A stretch of DNA of 64,000 bases, from NCBI GenBank assembly GCA_902610655.1, contig CACLWL010000001.1, positions 1 to 64,000 of the forward strand, given 5' to 3'. The stretch's first letter is position 1. Every line of letters begins with the position of its first letter. The notes under the pieces were generated by a model that was not told the DNA's origin, did not search any database, and saw only the letters and a list, made by a program, of their open reading frames with translations. This document shows positions 11,512 to 21,220 of the stretch, in pieces. The stretch is from an uncultured Pelagibacteraceae bacterium (GTDB lineage: Bacteria > Pseudomonadota > Alphaproteobacteria > Pelagibacterales > Pelagibacteraceae). The position numbers were made by a program, and so were the translations under genes.

Positions 11512-12198
11512 ATGCAAAATTTCATATTAAACAGAGAAATAGCTCAATTAGCAGTTTTTCAGAGAATAGAATTATGTAGCCCTATTTTAAAAAAATTGAG
11601 GAAATTACTTGGCAGATATTTTTTTTCTGTTTTTTTATCTAAATATTTAATTAATCCTGTAAGAATTTCAAAAAGCTATCTTGATTTGATGGAAAAAGAA
11701 TTTTTTCTAATTAAAAAATACTTCAAAAATAATCACAAGATTTTAAGCATTGGTTCTGGCGTAGGAGGTCTGGAAATTTTGATGAGTAAAAAGTTAGATA
11801 GTCATATAACTTTTATAGAAAAAAATTACGTATCAAAAAAAATTAAATATGGATGGGATAAAATGAATCATGAAGCCTATAATAATTTAAATTTATTAAA
11901 AAAATTTTTGTTAGACAATGGAATTAAAAAAGATAATTTTGCTATATTCGACTTTGATCAAGATAAATTACCAGATACTAAATTTGATGCTATAATTTCG
12001 TTATATTCATTAGATTATCATTATGGATTTGAATTATATGAAGATTATTTAAAAAAAGTTATGAAACCAGAAACAATTTTAATTTTTGATACTATTAGAC
12101 CAAACTATTTCAAAGAAATTTATGAGAAAGTTGATATTATTAAACAAGATTTTCATACTGTTCATAAATCAAAAAGAGTTGTTTGCAGGAATTTATAA
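11512..12198 (+). CDS. putative class I SAM-dependent methyltransferase
   Basis: SAM-binding motif ILSIGSGVGGLEILM followed by ITFIEKN, and DFDQDKLPDTKFDAIISLYSLDYH. Confidence 0.65.
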   Translation: MQNFILNREIAQLAVFQRIELCSPILKKLRKLLGRYFFSVFLSKYLINPVRISKSYLDLMEKEFFLIKKYFKNNHKILSIGSGVGGLEILMSKKLDSHITFIEKNYVSKKIKYGWDKMNHEAYNNLNLLKKFLLDNGIKKDNFAIFDFDQDKLPDTKFDAIISLYSLDYHYGFELYEDYLKKVMKPETILIFDTIRPNYFKEIYEKVDIIKQDFHTVHKSKRVVCRNL

Positions 12199-12204
12199 TT
12201 CTAC

Positions 12205-13452
12205 ATGAATAAAGAGATTAAATTTAAATTTATGACTTTCTTGTTTTCAATATTGCCAATCTCAATTATTATTGGACAAGCTATTTCATTGATTAATGTT
12301 CTTTTAATCTCAATTTTCGTAATTATTGAAATTATAAGGTCAAAAAAATATTATTTTTTAAAAAATATTACATTTATTTTACTTTTTGGAATTTTTCTGT
12401 ATCTTTTGTTCAATACTTATATCTCTTTAGATAAAAATATGAGTTTTTTAAGAAATATAGGTTTTCTTAGATTTATTCTTTTATTCGTTGCTATCAATTA
12501 TTTTTTTTATATTTATAAAAATCAAAACTTTTATTTTAAAATTTGGACAGTCGTAATTTTGATTGTAATATTAGATTCGTATATTGAATATATTTTCGGT
12601 AAAAATATTTTAGGCTTCGGAGAGGAATATGGCGAGAGAGTAGTAAGCTTTTTTAAAGACGAGCCAATTGTAGCAGGATATTTAAATGGTTTTTTTTTTC
12701 TTATCCTTGGATATTTATTTAACAATAAAAATTCACAAAACAATAAGATATTTATAGTTTGTTTTATTTTATCATTGATATTTTTAGTATGTGTCTCAAT
12801 TACAGGAGAAAGATCGAATACTATTAAGGCAATTATAGGACTGACTATATTCTTCTTTTTGAATAATAAATTAAGAATTAAATATAGAGTTATAACTTTA
12901 ATATGTATGATAATTACAGTCGTTATTGTGATATCAAATTCAGATTACTTAAAGTACAGATATTACGAGAATATCATTAATCCAATAATTAATTCAGATA
13001 AAAGAGAAAAGTTTTTAAGTAATAATATTTATATTAATCACTATAAATCTGGTTATGCAGTATTTAAAAATTATCCTTTATTTGGAGTTGGAAACAAAAA
13101 TTACAGGATAGAAACAAATAATAATCGTTTTACCAAAAAAAATTATTTTCCTGATACACACCCACATCAAATTTATTTGGAATTTTTATCTGAGCATGGC
13201 ATTTTTGGCACTGTATTTTTTTTATCTATCATTTTTTTTCTTATATTAAAAAATATTAAGAGTTGTATAGTTTCTAAAAATTTATTACAGCTAGGAGCAT
13301 TATCCTTTATATTCATAAATTTTTTACCAATTTTACCTAGTGGAGCTTTTTTCAGTGATTTTAATATAACTTTATTTTTTATAAATTTTTCTATATTTAT
13401 AGCATGTAATCCTTCATCAAATATATTTAATAGAAAAATTGTTGATAGATAA
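12205..13452 (+). CDS. O-antigen ligase/polymerase-like integral membrane protein
   Basis: Multiple hydrophobic segments plus the DTHPHQIYLEFLSEHGIFGTVFF motif typical of the WaaL/Wzy family. Confidence 0.75.
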   Translation: MNKEIKFKFMTFLFSILPISIIIGQAISLINVLLISIFVIIEIIRSKKYYFLKNITFILLFGIFLYLLFNTYISLDKNMSFLRNIGFLRFILLFVAINYFFYIYKNQNFYFKIWTVVILIVILDSYIEYIFGKNILGFGEEYGERVVSFFKDEPIVAGYLNGFFFLILGYLFNNKNSQNNKIFIVCFILSLIFLVCVSITGERSNTIKAIIGLTIFFFLNNKLRIKYRVITLICMIITVVIVISNSDYLKYRYYENIINPIINSDKREKFLSNNIYINHYKSGYAVFKNYPLFGVGNKNYRIETNNNRFTKKNYFPDTHPHQIYLEFLSEHGIFGTVFFLSIIFFLILKNIKSCIVSKNLLQLGALSFIFINFLPILPSGAFFSDFNITLFFINFSIFIACNPSSNIFNRKIVDR

Positions 13453-13508
13453 AACTTTTATTTAAAGTTGATAAAATTTAGAAAAGAAAGTAAAACAAAA
13501 CTTATTTT

Positions 13509-13585
13509 GGGCCTGTAGCTCAGTTGGTTAGAGCAGATCACTCATAATGATTTGGCCGGAGGTTCGAGTCCTCCCGGGCCCACCA
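13509..13585 (+). tRNA. tRNA with CAT anticodon, probably tRNA-Ile2 (lysidine-modified); elongator Met not excluded
   Basis: Cloverleaf: acceptor GGGCCTG/CGGGCCC, anticodon stem GATCA/TGATT with loop CTCATAA (CAT), T-loop GGAGGTTCGAGTCCTCC, encoded CCA. C4-G69 and C5-G68 pairs match known TilS determinants of Ile2. Confidence 0.9.
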
Positions 13586-13588
13586 AAC

Positions 13589-14185
13589 TTATTCGTTAAT
13601 AAATTTCTCTAAGCTTTGAAATAAAGCACTTATATTATTGTCGTTACTTTTTATAATTGAGCTAAACTCTTCTTTTTGCGTTCTCGCCAAACTCAGACCT
13701 TCAATTATTAAATCTCTGATTAAAGGCTTATCTGGATTTTTTGTATAAATTCTCCAATCTATTTTAACTTCCGGCCTATTGTTTGTGGCTACAAGAATAC
13801 TTGATACAATCGTATAATTTTCGTTTTTTTTCTCTTTTGAAGTAACATTTATCTTTGGATTTGAATATTCAGCTAAACGACTTGAAAAACTTTTTAAAAA
13901 ATAATTTTCAAATAATATTGCGTATTGTTTTTTTTGATCTGATGTAATCTCTTTTCTATATTTACCGAGAGTATAAAAACCAATTCCTTTAATATCCACA
14001 GTATCTTTTGCTAAATCTTGTAGCTCTAACATTTTTTCTTTTTTAGAAATATCTTTGCTTAATGTTTGTGATGCTCTATTGACTGTAGATTGTACAAAAA
14101 CATCAGGTTCAATTGCTAGAGATAAATTAGTAAAGAATAAACAAAAAACTAAGAAAAATAAAAAGTTTGTATTCTTAACTAGCAT
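13589..14185 (-). CDS. mlaC: MlaC/Ttg2D-like phospholipid-binding periplasmic protein
   Basis: Signal peptide, LQDLAKDTVDIKGIGFYTLGKYRKEITSDQKKQYAILFENYFLKSFSSRL, VKIDWRIYTKNPDKPLIRDLIIEGLSLARTQKEEFSSII motif. Confidence 0.88.
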   Translation of the reverse strand: MLVKNTNFLFFLVFCLFFTNLSLAIEPDVFVQSTVNRASQTLSKDISKKEKMLELQDLAKDTVDIKGIGFYTLGKYRKEITSDQKKQYAILFENYFLKSFSSRLAEYSNPKINVTSKEKKNENYTIVSSILVATNNRPEVKIDWRIYTKNPDKPLIRDLIIEGLSLARTQKEEFSSIIKSNDNNISALFQSLEKFINE

Positions 14186-14198
14186 TTAAATTTGGTAA

Positions 14199-14957
14199 TT
14201 AATTTGATTGAAGATCGTCCCAATCACTATCATCTTGAGTATCAATGATTTTATTTGAATTTAATATTTTTTGCTTTCTATCTTGCAAATATAAGCTTCT
14301 AACAGAAGCATAGAAATCCATAGAGTTTGTCTCTAAATTATCAAATGCTTCTATGTTTTTTGATCTAAAATTAATTCCATCTGTGCCTTTTGAAACATAA
14401 TAATCAGAATCTTTAAAGTATTGAGTGTCATTTTTTACAGTCACATTATACCAAGGATCTCCTCCTAACACGCTTGTAAGGGTTCCAATGCTATCTCTTA
14501 CCGTAGATGGACCAAGTATTGGAAGTACTAGATAACATCCTTCCCCCACACCCCATGTACCAAGTGTTTGTCCATAGTCTTCTTTTTTATAATCCTTAAC
14601 CAAACCCATCTGTTGAGCTACATCAAAAATTCCAAAAATTCCAATTGTTGTATTAACGGAAAGTCTTGCAGTATTTAATCCAGCAGCTTTTAAATCACCT
14701 TGTAGAATGTTATTAGGAATTGTCACTAAATTAGATAAATTGCTTAAGACATTACTTGTTCCAGTTCTAATTGGCATTGGTAATTTTCGATATCCTTTTG
14801 AAATGGGTTCAATCAAAGCTTTGTCCAAACCTTGGTTGAAAGCAAACGTAGCTCTATTTAAACCTTCAAAGCAGTCCTTTACCTCTTCAGCATTTGACTT
14901 ATTAACAAATGATAAAAGTAGAAGTATTGAGATAAAAATACTTAAAAATTTTTTCAT
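14199..14957 (-). CDS. mlaA: MlaA/VacJ family protein
   Basis: DCFEGLNRATFAFNQGLDKALIEPISKGYRKLP..., GQTLGTWGVGEGCYLVLPILGPSTVRDSIG. ORF extends to 14999, but the signal-peptide ATG at 14957 (MKKFLSIFIS) is likelier. Confidence 0.9.
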   Translation of the reverse strand: MKKFLSIFISILLLLSFVNKSNAEEVKDCFEGLNRATFAFNQGLDKALIEPISKGYRKLPMPIRTGTSNVLSNLSNLVTIPNNILQGDLKAAGLNTARLSVNTTIGIFGIFDVAQQMGLVKDYKKEDYGQTLGTWGVGEGCYLVLPILGPSTVRDSIGTLTSVLGGDPWYNVTVKNDTQYFKDSDYYVSKGTDGINFRSKNIEAFDNLETNSMDFYASVRSLYLQDRKQKILNSNKIIDTQDDSDWDDLQSN

Positions 14958-15024
14958 ATATATAGGCTTTATATCGAGATTATATATAATCTTAAACATA
15001 AAAAAAGTTAAAAAAAGGGCCTAT

Positions 15025-15744
15025 ATGCTTAAAAAATTGAGAAAAATTTATTCACTTAATTTTGATGTTAATAAAAGAAAAAAAAGCGATATCAAATTTA
15101 TAGTTTTACATTATACTGGCATGAAAAACGAGAAACAGGCTATATCTCGACTAATAAGTAATAATTCTAAAGTAAGTTGTCATTATTTTATAAAATATTC
15201 TGGAGAAATTTTAACTTTAGTTCCTGATCTGTACATTTCTTGGCATGCGGGAAAATCACAATGGGAGAAAAAAAAACTTCTTAATTTAAATTCAATAGGT
15301 ATTGAGATTTCCAATCCAGGTCACGAGAATAATTATAAGGATTTTAATATTAAACAAATTAATTCATTGATACTTCTAGTGTCATTTCTTAAAAAAAAAT
15401 ATAAAATTAAAAAAAGCAATATTTTAGGCCATTCAGACATATCTCCAGATAGGAAAAAAGATCCCGGAGAAAAATTTCCATGGAAATTAATGTATAAAAA
15501 AAAATTAAGTATTTGGCATCATAAAAAAGAGTCAACACTAGCAAAGTTAAGAAATATAAAATGCTCTAAAAAAGAGGAAGCTCAATTTTATAATAATTTA
15601 AAGAGGATAGGCTATAATTCAAAATTTAAAATTAACATTATTAAAGCCTTTCAAAGAAGATTTAGACAAAAATTGGTTGATGGAAAAATAGACAAAGAGT
15701 GCTTATTTATTAGCATTTCATTATCAAAACAAAATAAATATTGA
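15025..15744 (+). CDS. N-acetylmuramoyl-L-alanine amidase (AmpD/amidase_2 family)
   Basis: FIVLHYTGM, VSCHYFIKYSGEI, WHAGKSQW, IGIEISNPGH, ILGHSDISPDRKKDPGEKFPW. The ORF-track start at 14707 runs antisense through mlaA; ATG at 15025 is likelier. Confidence 0.9.
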   Translation: MLKKLRKIYSLNFDVNKRKKSDIKFIVLHYTGMKNEKQAISRLISNNSKVSCHYFIKYSGEILTLVPDLYISWHAGKSQWEKKKLLNLNSIGIEISNPGHENNYKDFNIKQINSLILLVSFLKKKYKIKKSNILGHSDISPDRKKDPGEKFPWKLMYKKKLSIWHHKKESTLAKLRNIKCSKKEEAQFYNNLKRIGYNSKFKINIIKAFQRRFRQKLVDGKIDKECLFISISLSKQNKY

Positions 15745-15774
15745 AAATTTTAAAATTTGTATTAAACACTATTT

Positions 15775-16133
15775 GCCAGATAAACGACTTATCGCTTTGA
15801 TTAACTTTAATCAAAGAGGAAAGTCCGGGCTCTGCAAAGACACGGTGCCAGGTAATTCCTGGCAGGGGTAACCCTAGGGATAGTGCCACAGAAAACAAAC
15901 CGCCTTAACAAGGCAAGGGTGAAAAGGTGTGGTAAGAGCACACCGGCTTAATTGGCAACAATTAGCGCATGGAAAACCCCACCGGGAGCAAGACCAAGTA
16001 GAGATGACATTGTTTTAAACAAAAAACGGTCTTTGGTTAGTCATCAGGGTTGGTCGCTTGAGCTTAAAAGTGATTTTAAGCCTAGATAAATGATAAGTTT
16101 AAAAGACAAAACCCGGCTTATAGTTTATCTGGC
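15775..16133 (+). ncRNA. rnpB: RNase P RNA (bacterial type A)
   Basis: Conserved GAGGAAAGTCCGGGCTC, ACAGAAAACAAACCGCC, CACCGGGAGCAAGACCAA; outer helix P1 GCCAGATAAAC (15775-15785) pairs perfectly with GTTTATCTGGC (16123-16133). Confidence 0.95.
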
Positions 16134-16226
16134 AGTCTTTTAATAATTTCGCAAATTTTCCCATTATCCATTAACACTAGATATTGTGTTGCCAAAATCT
16201 TTTAGAATAAAGCTTTAAATTAGATA

Positions 16227-16255
16227 TTGACGTATAAGTTGAAAACCCATATGAT
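16227..16255 (+). promoter_or_regulatory. Predicted sigma-70 promoter for mraZ-ftsZ (dcw) operon
   Basis: TTGACG (16227-16232) - 17 bp - TATGAT (16250-16255), about 50 bp upstream of the mraZ ATG. Confidence 0.65.
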
Positions 16256-16288
16256 CCCATATGTTCCCATAAAGGGACATATAAGGGA
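16246..16288. promoter_or_regulatory. Predicted MraZ operator array
   Basis: Three direct CCCAT repeats at exact 10-bp period (16246, 16256, 16266; ATGGG on the other strand), then two GGGA copies (16274, 16285), overlapping/following the predicted -10. Confidence 0.65.
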
Positions 16289-16306
16289 AAAAAAGGTTTA
16301 TGAATT

Positions 16307-16765
16307 ATGTTTTTATCAACCTACGAAAACAGAATAGACAAAAAGGGGAGGGTGTCAGTGCCTGCATCTTTTAGATCATATCTTTCAAATTTAGGTTATA
16401 ATGGTGTTGTATGTTTTCCATCATTTAATAACCAAGCAATAGAAGCATGGCCACAAAATAGAATAGAAAGAATTTCTAATAGCATAGAGGCACTCAATCC
16501 TTTTGAGGAAAAAAAAGATTTTTTTGCTACATCAATACTTTCTGAAAGTATTAACTTACAGTTTGATAGTGAGGGAAGAATTTCGTTATCATCAAAATTA
16601 TTAAAAAATGCAAAAATTAAAGATAGCATGTTGTTTGTTGGACAAGGAAAAACTTTTCAAATCTGGGAGCCAACAATATTTGAAAAATTTAGGGTACTAG
16701 CTAGAAAAAAATCTAACATTAATAGAGCGGGCCTTAGATGGGAGCAGAAACTAAACAAAGAATAG
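16307..16765 (+). CDS. mraZ: Transcriptional regulator / division protein MraZ
   Basis: [22 protein letters not shown] and the second SpoVT/AbrB-like repeat [16 protein letters not shown]. Confidence 0.96.
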   Translation: MFLSTYENRIDKKGRVSVPASFRSYLSNLGYNGVVCFPSFNNQAIEAWPQNRIERISNSIEALNPFEEKKDFFATSILSESINLQFDSEGRISLSSKLLKNAKIKDSMLFVGQGKTFQIWEPTIFEKFRVLARKKSNINRAGLRWEQKLNKE

Positions 16766-16778
16766 AGAGGGACTACAA

Positions 16779-18212
16779 ATGACTATAAATTTTAGAGCAC
16801 CGGATATAAAAGAGCTTAAACCAAGAATTCTAGTATTAGGTGTAGGTGGAGCAGGCGGAAATGCAATAAATGAAATGATAGAAAGTGGAGTTGAAGGCGT
16901 TGAGTTTATTGCTGTTAATACAGATGCACAAGATCTTAAAGCTAGTAAAGCTAAACAGAAAATTCAAATTGGGGTAAATTTAACTAAAGGATTAGGTGCA
17001 GGTGCAAAATTAGAAATTGGTCAAGCTGCTGCAGATGAGTCTTTAACTGAAATAATTGATTTGTTAAAGGGTTCTAATATGGTTTTTATCACTGCGGGAA
17101 TGGGTGGTGGTACGGGAACCGGTGCTGCACACGTAATAGCTAGAGCCGCTAAAGAACTAAATATATTAACTGTTGGAGTAGTTACGCTTCCTTTTCTTTA
17201 TGAGGCACCATCAAGAATGAGAAGAGGTCAGCAAGGTTTAGAAGAGCTAAGAAAACATGTGGATACAATCATAGTAATTCCTAATCAAAACCTTTTTAAA
17301 ATTGCAAATGAAAAAACAACTTTTAAAGAGTCTTTTAAATTATCTAACAATGTTTTGAGATATGGAGTTCAAAGTATTACAGATCTTATGGTAAAAGAGG
17401 GTCTGGTTAATTTAGACTTTGCTGATGTTGAAACAGTAATGAGTTCAATGGGTAAAGCTATGATGGGGACAGGAGAGGCTGAAGGTGAAGGTAGAGCACA
17501 CAAGGCAACTGAAATGGCCCTAAACAATCCACTTATTGACGACTATTCACTTAAGGGTGCAAAGGGTCTATTGATAAATATAACTGGCGGTGAAGATTTA
17601 ACTTTATTTGAAGTAGATGAAATTGTTAATAGAATAAGGACTGAAGTTGATCATGTTGCAGAAATTATTATTGGATCAATAACTGATCCCTCTTTAGATG
17701 GAAAAGTAAGAGTTTCAATTGTTGCAACTGCTCTAGATGGTCAACAACCAGAGTCAAAATCTGTAATTAATATGGTTCATAGAATTCAAAATAGAAATCC
17801 AGGTTATTCAGATTTTTCGACAATGGGTACATCTCAATCATTTAATTTTAATAGTAGTCTCTCAAATCATGTCACTGATGGGGCAACAGCTCTTAAGAAT
17901 GAAAGAGATACATTAGAAGAAACAGTTTCTGAGCAAAAAATTGATCAAAGTATAAATATAAATTCAGATGTAGGAGCTGCAGAAATATTAGTAAATGAAA
18001 AGGACGATAGTCTAGTACTAAAAAACGAGGTCGAGGAACATCAAACAGAAACAAACGGTTTAGAAAATTTTGGTTTAGAAGAGGAGACGCCCAATTTATT
18101 TGAAACCAGTATTTCTGAAGAGTCATCTGAAAAAAATCAAAATATTTTAGATGAAAACTCTGAAGAAGACGAATTAGAAATTCCAGCATTTTTAAGAAGA
18201 CAAAAAAATTAA
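16779..18212 (+). CDS. ftsZ: Cell division protein FtsZ
   Basis: [26 protein letters not shown] tubulin signature, C-terminal peptide [12 protein letters not shown]. Confidence 0.98.
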   Translation: MTINFRAPDIKELKPRILVLGVGGAGGNAINEMIESGVEGVEFIAVNTDAQDLKASKAKQKIQIGVNLTKGLGAGAKLEIGQAAADESLTEIIDLLKGSNMVFITAGMGGGTGTGAAHVIARAAKELNILTVGVVTLPFLYEAPSRMRRGQQGLEELRKHVDTIIVIPNQNLFKIANEKTTFKESFKLSNNVLRYGVQSITDLMVKEGLVNLDFADVETVMSSMGKAMMGTGEAEGEGRAHKATEMALNNPLIDDYSLKGAKGLLINITGGEDLTLFEVDEIVNRIRTEVDHVAEIIIGSITDPSLDGKVRVSIVATALDGQQPESKSVINMVHRIQNRNPGYSDFSTMGTSQSFNFNSSLSNHVTDGATALKNERDTLEETVSEQKIDQSININSDVGAAEILVNEKDDSLVLKNEVEEHQTETNGLENFGLEEETPNLFETSISEESSEKNQNILDENSEEDELEIPAFLRRQKN

Positions 18213-18230
18213 TGGTCTTCGTAAAAATAG

Positions 18231-19238
18231 ATGAATGCCACCATTTTACTGAATAATGAAGAACATTATCCAGTACTGCTAGACGAGATTCTAAGCATTA
18301 TTTCCCCTCAAAATGGTGGCACATTTATAGATTGCACTCTAGGTCAGGGTGGTTACACCAATGCTATTTTGAAATTCAATGAGGCTAATGTAATTGCAAT
18401 AGATAGAGACCCAGATATTAAACTGATTGCACAAAAAATTAAATTACAAAATAAAAATCGCTTCCTATTTTTTAACAAAAAATTTAGCGATATTGATAAA
18501 ATTCAAACAAAAAATTATAACATAAAAGCGATAATTTTTGATCTTGGGTATTCATACACTCAAATAAAAGACCCTAAAAAAGGATTAAGTTTTGAGAGCA
18601 AAGGCAAACTAAATATGAAATTAGGCTTAAATAGTTTTTCAGCCGATGAAGTAATTAATAAACTAGATCAAAAAGACCTTGAACTAATATTTAAATATTT
18701 TGGAGAAGAGAAAGACAGTAAATTAATATCAAAAAAGATTGTTGAGCATAGATTAAAATCAAATTTAAATACTGAGAAACTTGTTAATATTATAAATTCA
18801 GTAAAAAAAAAAAGAGGAAAGACACATAACGCAACAAAAATTTTTCAAGCAATAAGAATATTTGTAAATAAGGAGATTAGTGAATTAATTTATGGTTTAA
18901 TCAATTCAACTAAAATTTTAGGTATCAATGGAATAATTTTAGCAGTCTCATTTCATTCTTTAGAAGATAGAATTATTAAGTATTTTTTAAAAAGTCTTTC
19001 TGAGGATAAAAAAATTTCTCGATATTTTCCAGAAGAAAAAAATCACAATAAGTTGTTTAAATTAATTTCAAAGAAGCCGATATTTCCCAGCCGAAAAGAA
19101 ATAAGTATCAACAAACCGTCTAGGTCTGCAAAATTAAGATATGGAATAAAGAAAAAAAATATAATTAATTTTGAAAAAGATATTCTTAACAAATTCTCAA
19201 AGCTTCTAGAGATTGAAAACTTGTCCTCAAAATTATGA
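18231..19238 (+). CDS. rsmH: 16S rRNA (cytosine(1402)-N(4))-methyltransferase
   Basis: [55 protein letters not shown]. Confidence 0.96.
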   Translation: MNATILLNNEEHYPVLLDEILSIISPQNGGTFIDCTLGQGGYTNAILKFNEANVIAIDRDPDIKLIAQKIKLQNKNRFLFFNKKFSDIDKIQTKNYNIKAIIFDLGYSYTQIKDPKKGLSFESKGKLNMKLGLNSFSADEVINKLDQKDLELIFKYFGEEKDSKLISKKIVEHRLKSNLNTEKLVNIINSVKKKRGKTHNATKIFQAIRIFVNKEISELIYGLINSTKILGINGIILAVSFHSLEDRIIKYFLKSLSEDKKISRYFPEEKNHNKLFKLISKKPIFPSRKEISINKPSRSAKLRYGIKKKNIINFEKDILNKFSKLLEIENLSSKL

Positions 19239-19537
19239 AAAAATCAATTATTATTTTTTGTTTAATTTTTTTAATTACAATAACGGCTATAATCAAAACT
19301 TCATCGAAAAAAATTGAAGAGAAAATTTTTATTTTAAATGAGAATCTTTTTTTATTAAAAGAGAAATACAACTTAGTTTCTTTTGAGCACACATATTTAA
19401 GCGAACCTTCAAGGCTAATCAAAATAATGGAAACTGATAAAAATGAGGAATATTTTCATTTGGAAAATAAAAACTTAAAAATATTATTTGAAAATGAGAC
19501 AGGGTTATTTAACAAAGGTCAGTTTAAAAATGACTAG
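19235..19537 (+). CDS. ftsL: FtsL-like small bitopic membrane protein
   Basis: 100 aa, N-terminal TM segment followed by coiled-coil; position between rsmH and ftsI. Confidence 0.65.
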   Translation: MKKSIIIFCLIFLITITAIIKTSSKKIEEKIFILNENLFLLKEKYNLVSFEHTYLSEPSRLIKIMETDKNEEYFHLENKNLKILFENETGLFNKGQFKND

Positions 19538-21215
19538 ATATAAAGATAATAAAATATATTTATCAGATTTTGGCAATGAGTTTACATTTTCTAAAAAATT
19601 TCATAAAAATAACATTTCATTTAATAGAGTAGCATTCGTTTTTTTCTTATTTATACTTATTTCATTAATTTTTTCAGTAAAGATTTTTTATTATAGTTCT
19701 ATTTCAGAGAGTCAACTAACCCCAAAAAAAGTTATCCAAAAAAAAAATTTTAGATCAGATATAATAGATATTGATGGAAATTATTTAGCTAAAACTGTTT
19801 TAACAAATAATGTTGGCATAAATCCAAATCAAGAGAATGATAAAAAAAAACTATTTGTTAAGTTAAAATTGTTATTTCCAGATATAAACTCTGAAGAATT
19901 TAATAATAAATTTAAAAAAAAAAAATTCTTTTATTTAAAAAAAAAACTGTCTCCGGAGAAATATGATCAAGTAAGATTATTAGGAGAAAAATCAATAATT
20001 ACTGAGCAAAAAATAACAAGAGTTTACCCACATCAAAACTTATTTAGTCATGTTTTAGGACAAATTGATGATGAAAATAATGGTATTTCTGGACTAGAAA
20101 AATCACTAGATAGCGATCTTAAAAATCAAAAAAAAAATGTACAATTGACATTAGATACTAATATACAATTTCTTGTAAGAAATGAGTTAGTTAAATTTGA
20201 AAAAATTTTTAAATCACAGGGTAGTGCAGCTTTATTAATGAATATCAACACAGGGGAAATCCTTTCATTAGTTTCGATACCAGATTTTAATATTAATAAA
20301 AGAAATGAAATAACTGACTTGAGATTTATTAATAGAATTACTATGGGAGTTTATGAATTAGGTTCAATCTTTAAAACATTTACTCTAGCAGGAGCTTTAA
20401 ATGAAAGGATTGTTGAAACAAACACAATTTTTGAAGATTTACCAAAATCTTTAAAGTGTGCGGGTAGAAAAATATCTGAATATGATATGGATATACCCTC
20501 AACACTTACAGCTGAACAAATTTTAATCAGATCTGGAAATATTGGCTCTGTTAGAATTGCACAAAAAATGGGCATTGAAAAAACAAAAAAATTTTTAAAT
20601 TCTTTAAATCTTCTGGATCCTATTGAATTTGATTTAGAGGAAATAGGTAGACCATTGCCCTTTAAATGGGGTAAATGTAAACTTGCTACTGTCTCCTTTG
20701 GTCATGGAATATCTACAACTCCTTTACAAATTGCAACAGCCTATGCAATTATTTCAAATGGTGGATATAAAATAAAACCAACATTGCTAAAAAAACAAAG
20801 GATATTTAAAAAAAATCAAATCTTAAGTGATGATGTATCAAATAATATAAATTCTATTTTGAGAAAAACTGTATCAACAAAAGAGGGGACTGCAAATTTA
20901 GCAAATATAAGTGGGTATGAAGTCGGTGGTAAAACTGGCACAGCTCAAAAAATAGAAAATGGAGTTTATACCAAAAAAAAAATAAATACTTTTGTTTCAA
21001 TTTTCCCCACCCGCAAACCAAAATATGTTTTATTAGTTTTACTTGATGAGCCCAAAACAAATAGTGAATATGTTTATAGTTACAGAGATGGAAGTGGAAT
21101 AAAGTATAAAGGAACTCCATTTAATACTGCCGGTTGGACAACCGTAGAGGTTGTTGGCAAAATAATAGAAAAAATTGGGCCTATTTTAGCCACAAAATAT
21201 GACGATTTTTATTAA
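19530..21215 (+). CDS. ftsI: Peptidoglycan transpeptidase FtsI (PBP3)
   Basis: ELGSIFKTFT (SxxK), SGN motif (RSGNIGSVRIAQ), KTGTAQ. ATG at 19530 overlaps the ftsL stop; the ORF track starts upstream at 19488. Confidence 0.95.
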   Translation: MTRYKDNKIYLSDFGNEFTFSKKFHKNNISFNRVAFVFFLFILISLIFSVKIFYYSSISESQLTPKKVIQKKNFRSDIIDIDGNYLAKTVLTNNVGINPNQENDKKKLFVKLKLLFPDINSEEFNNKFKKKKFFYLKKKLSPEKYDQVRLLGEKSIITEQKITRVYPHQNLFSHVLGQIDDENNGISGLEKSLDSDLKNQKKNVQLTLDTNIQFLVRNELVKFEKIFKSQGSAALLMNINTGEILSLVSIPDFNINKRNEITDLRFINRITMGVYELGSIFKTFTLAGALNERIVETNTIFEDLPKSLKCAGRKISEYDMDIPSTLTAEQILIRSGNIGSVRIAQKMGIEKTKKFLNSLNLLDPIEFDLEEIGRPLPFKWGKCKLATVSFGHGISTTPLQIATAYAIISNGGYKIKPTLLKKQRIFKKNQILSDDVSNNINSILRKTVSTKEGTANLANISGYEVGGKTGTAQKIENGVYTKKKINTFVSIFPTRKPKYVLLVLLDEPKTNSEYVYSYRDGSGIKYKGTPFNTAGWTTVEVVGKIIEKIGPILATKYDDFY

Positions 21216-21220
21216 TACAA

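Noticed and set aside
14707-15024. N-terminal extension of the amidase ORF
   Set aside because: Antisense to mlaA; normal amidase start at ATG 15025.
15710-15898. 62-aa minus-strand ORF
   Set aside because: Overlaps the 5' half of RNase P RNA; no recognisable protein features.
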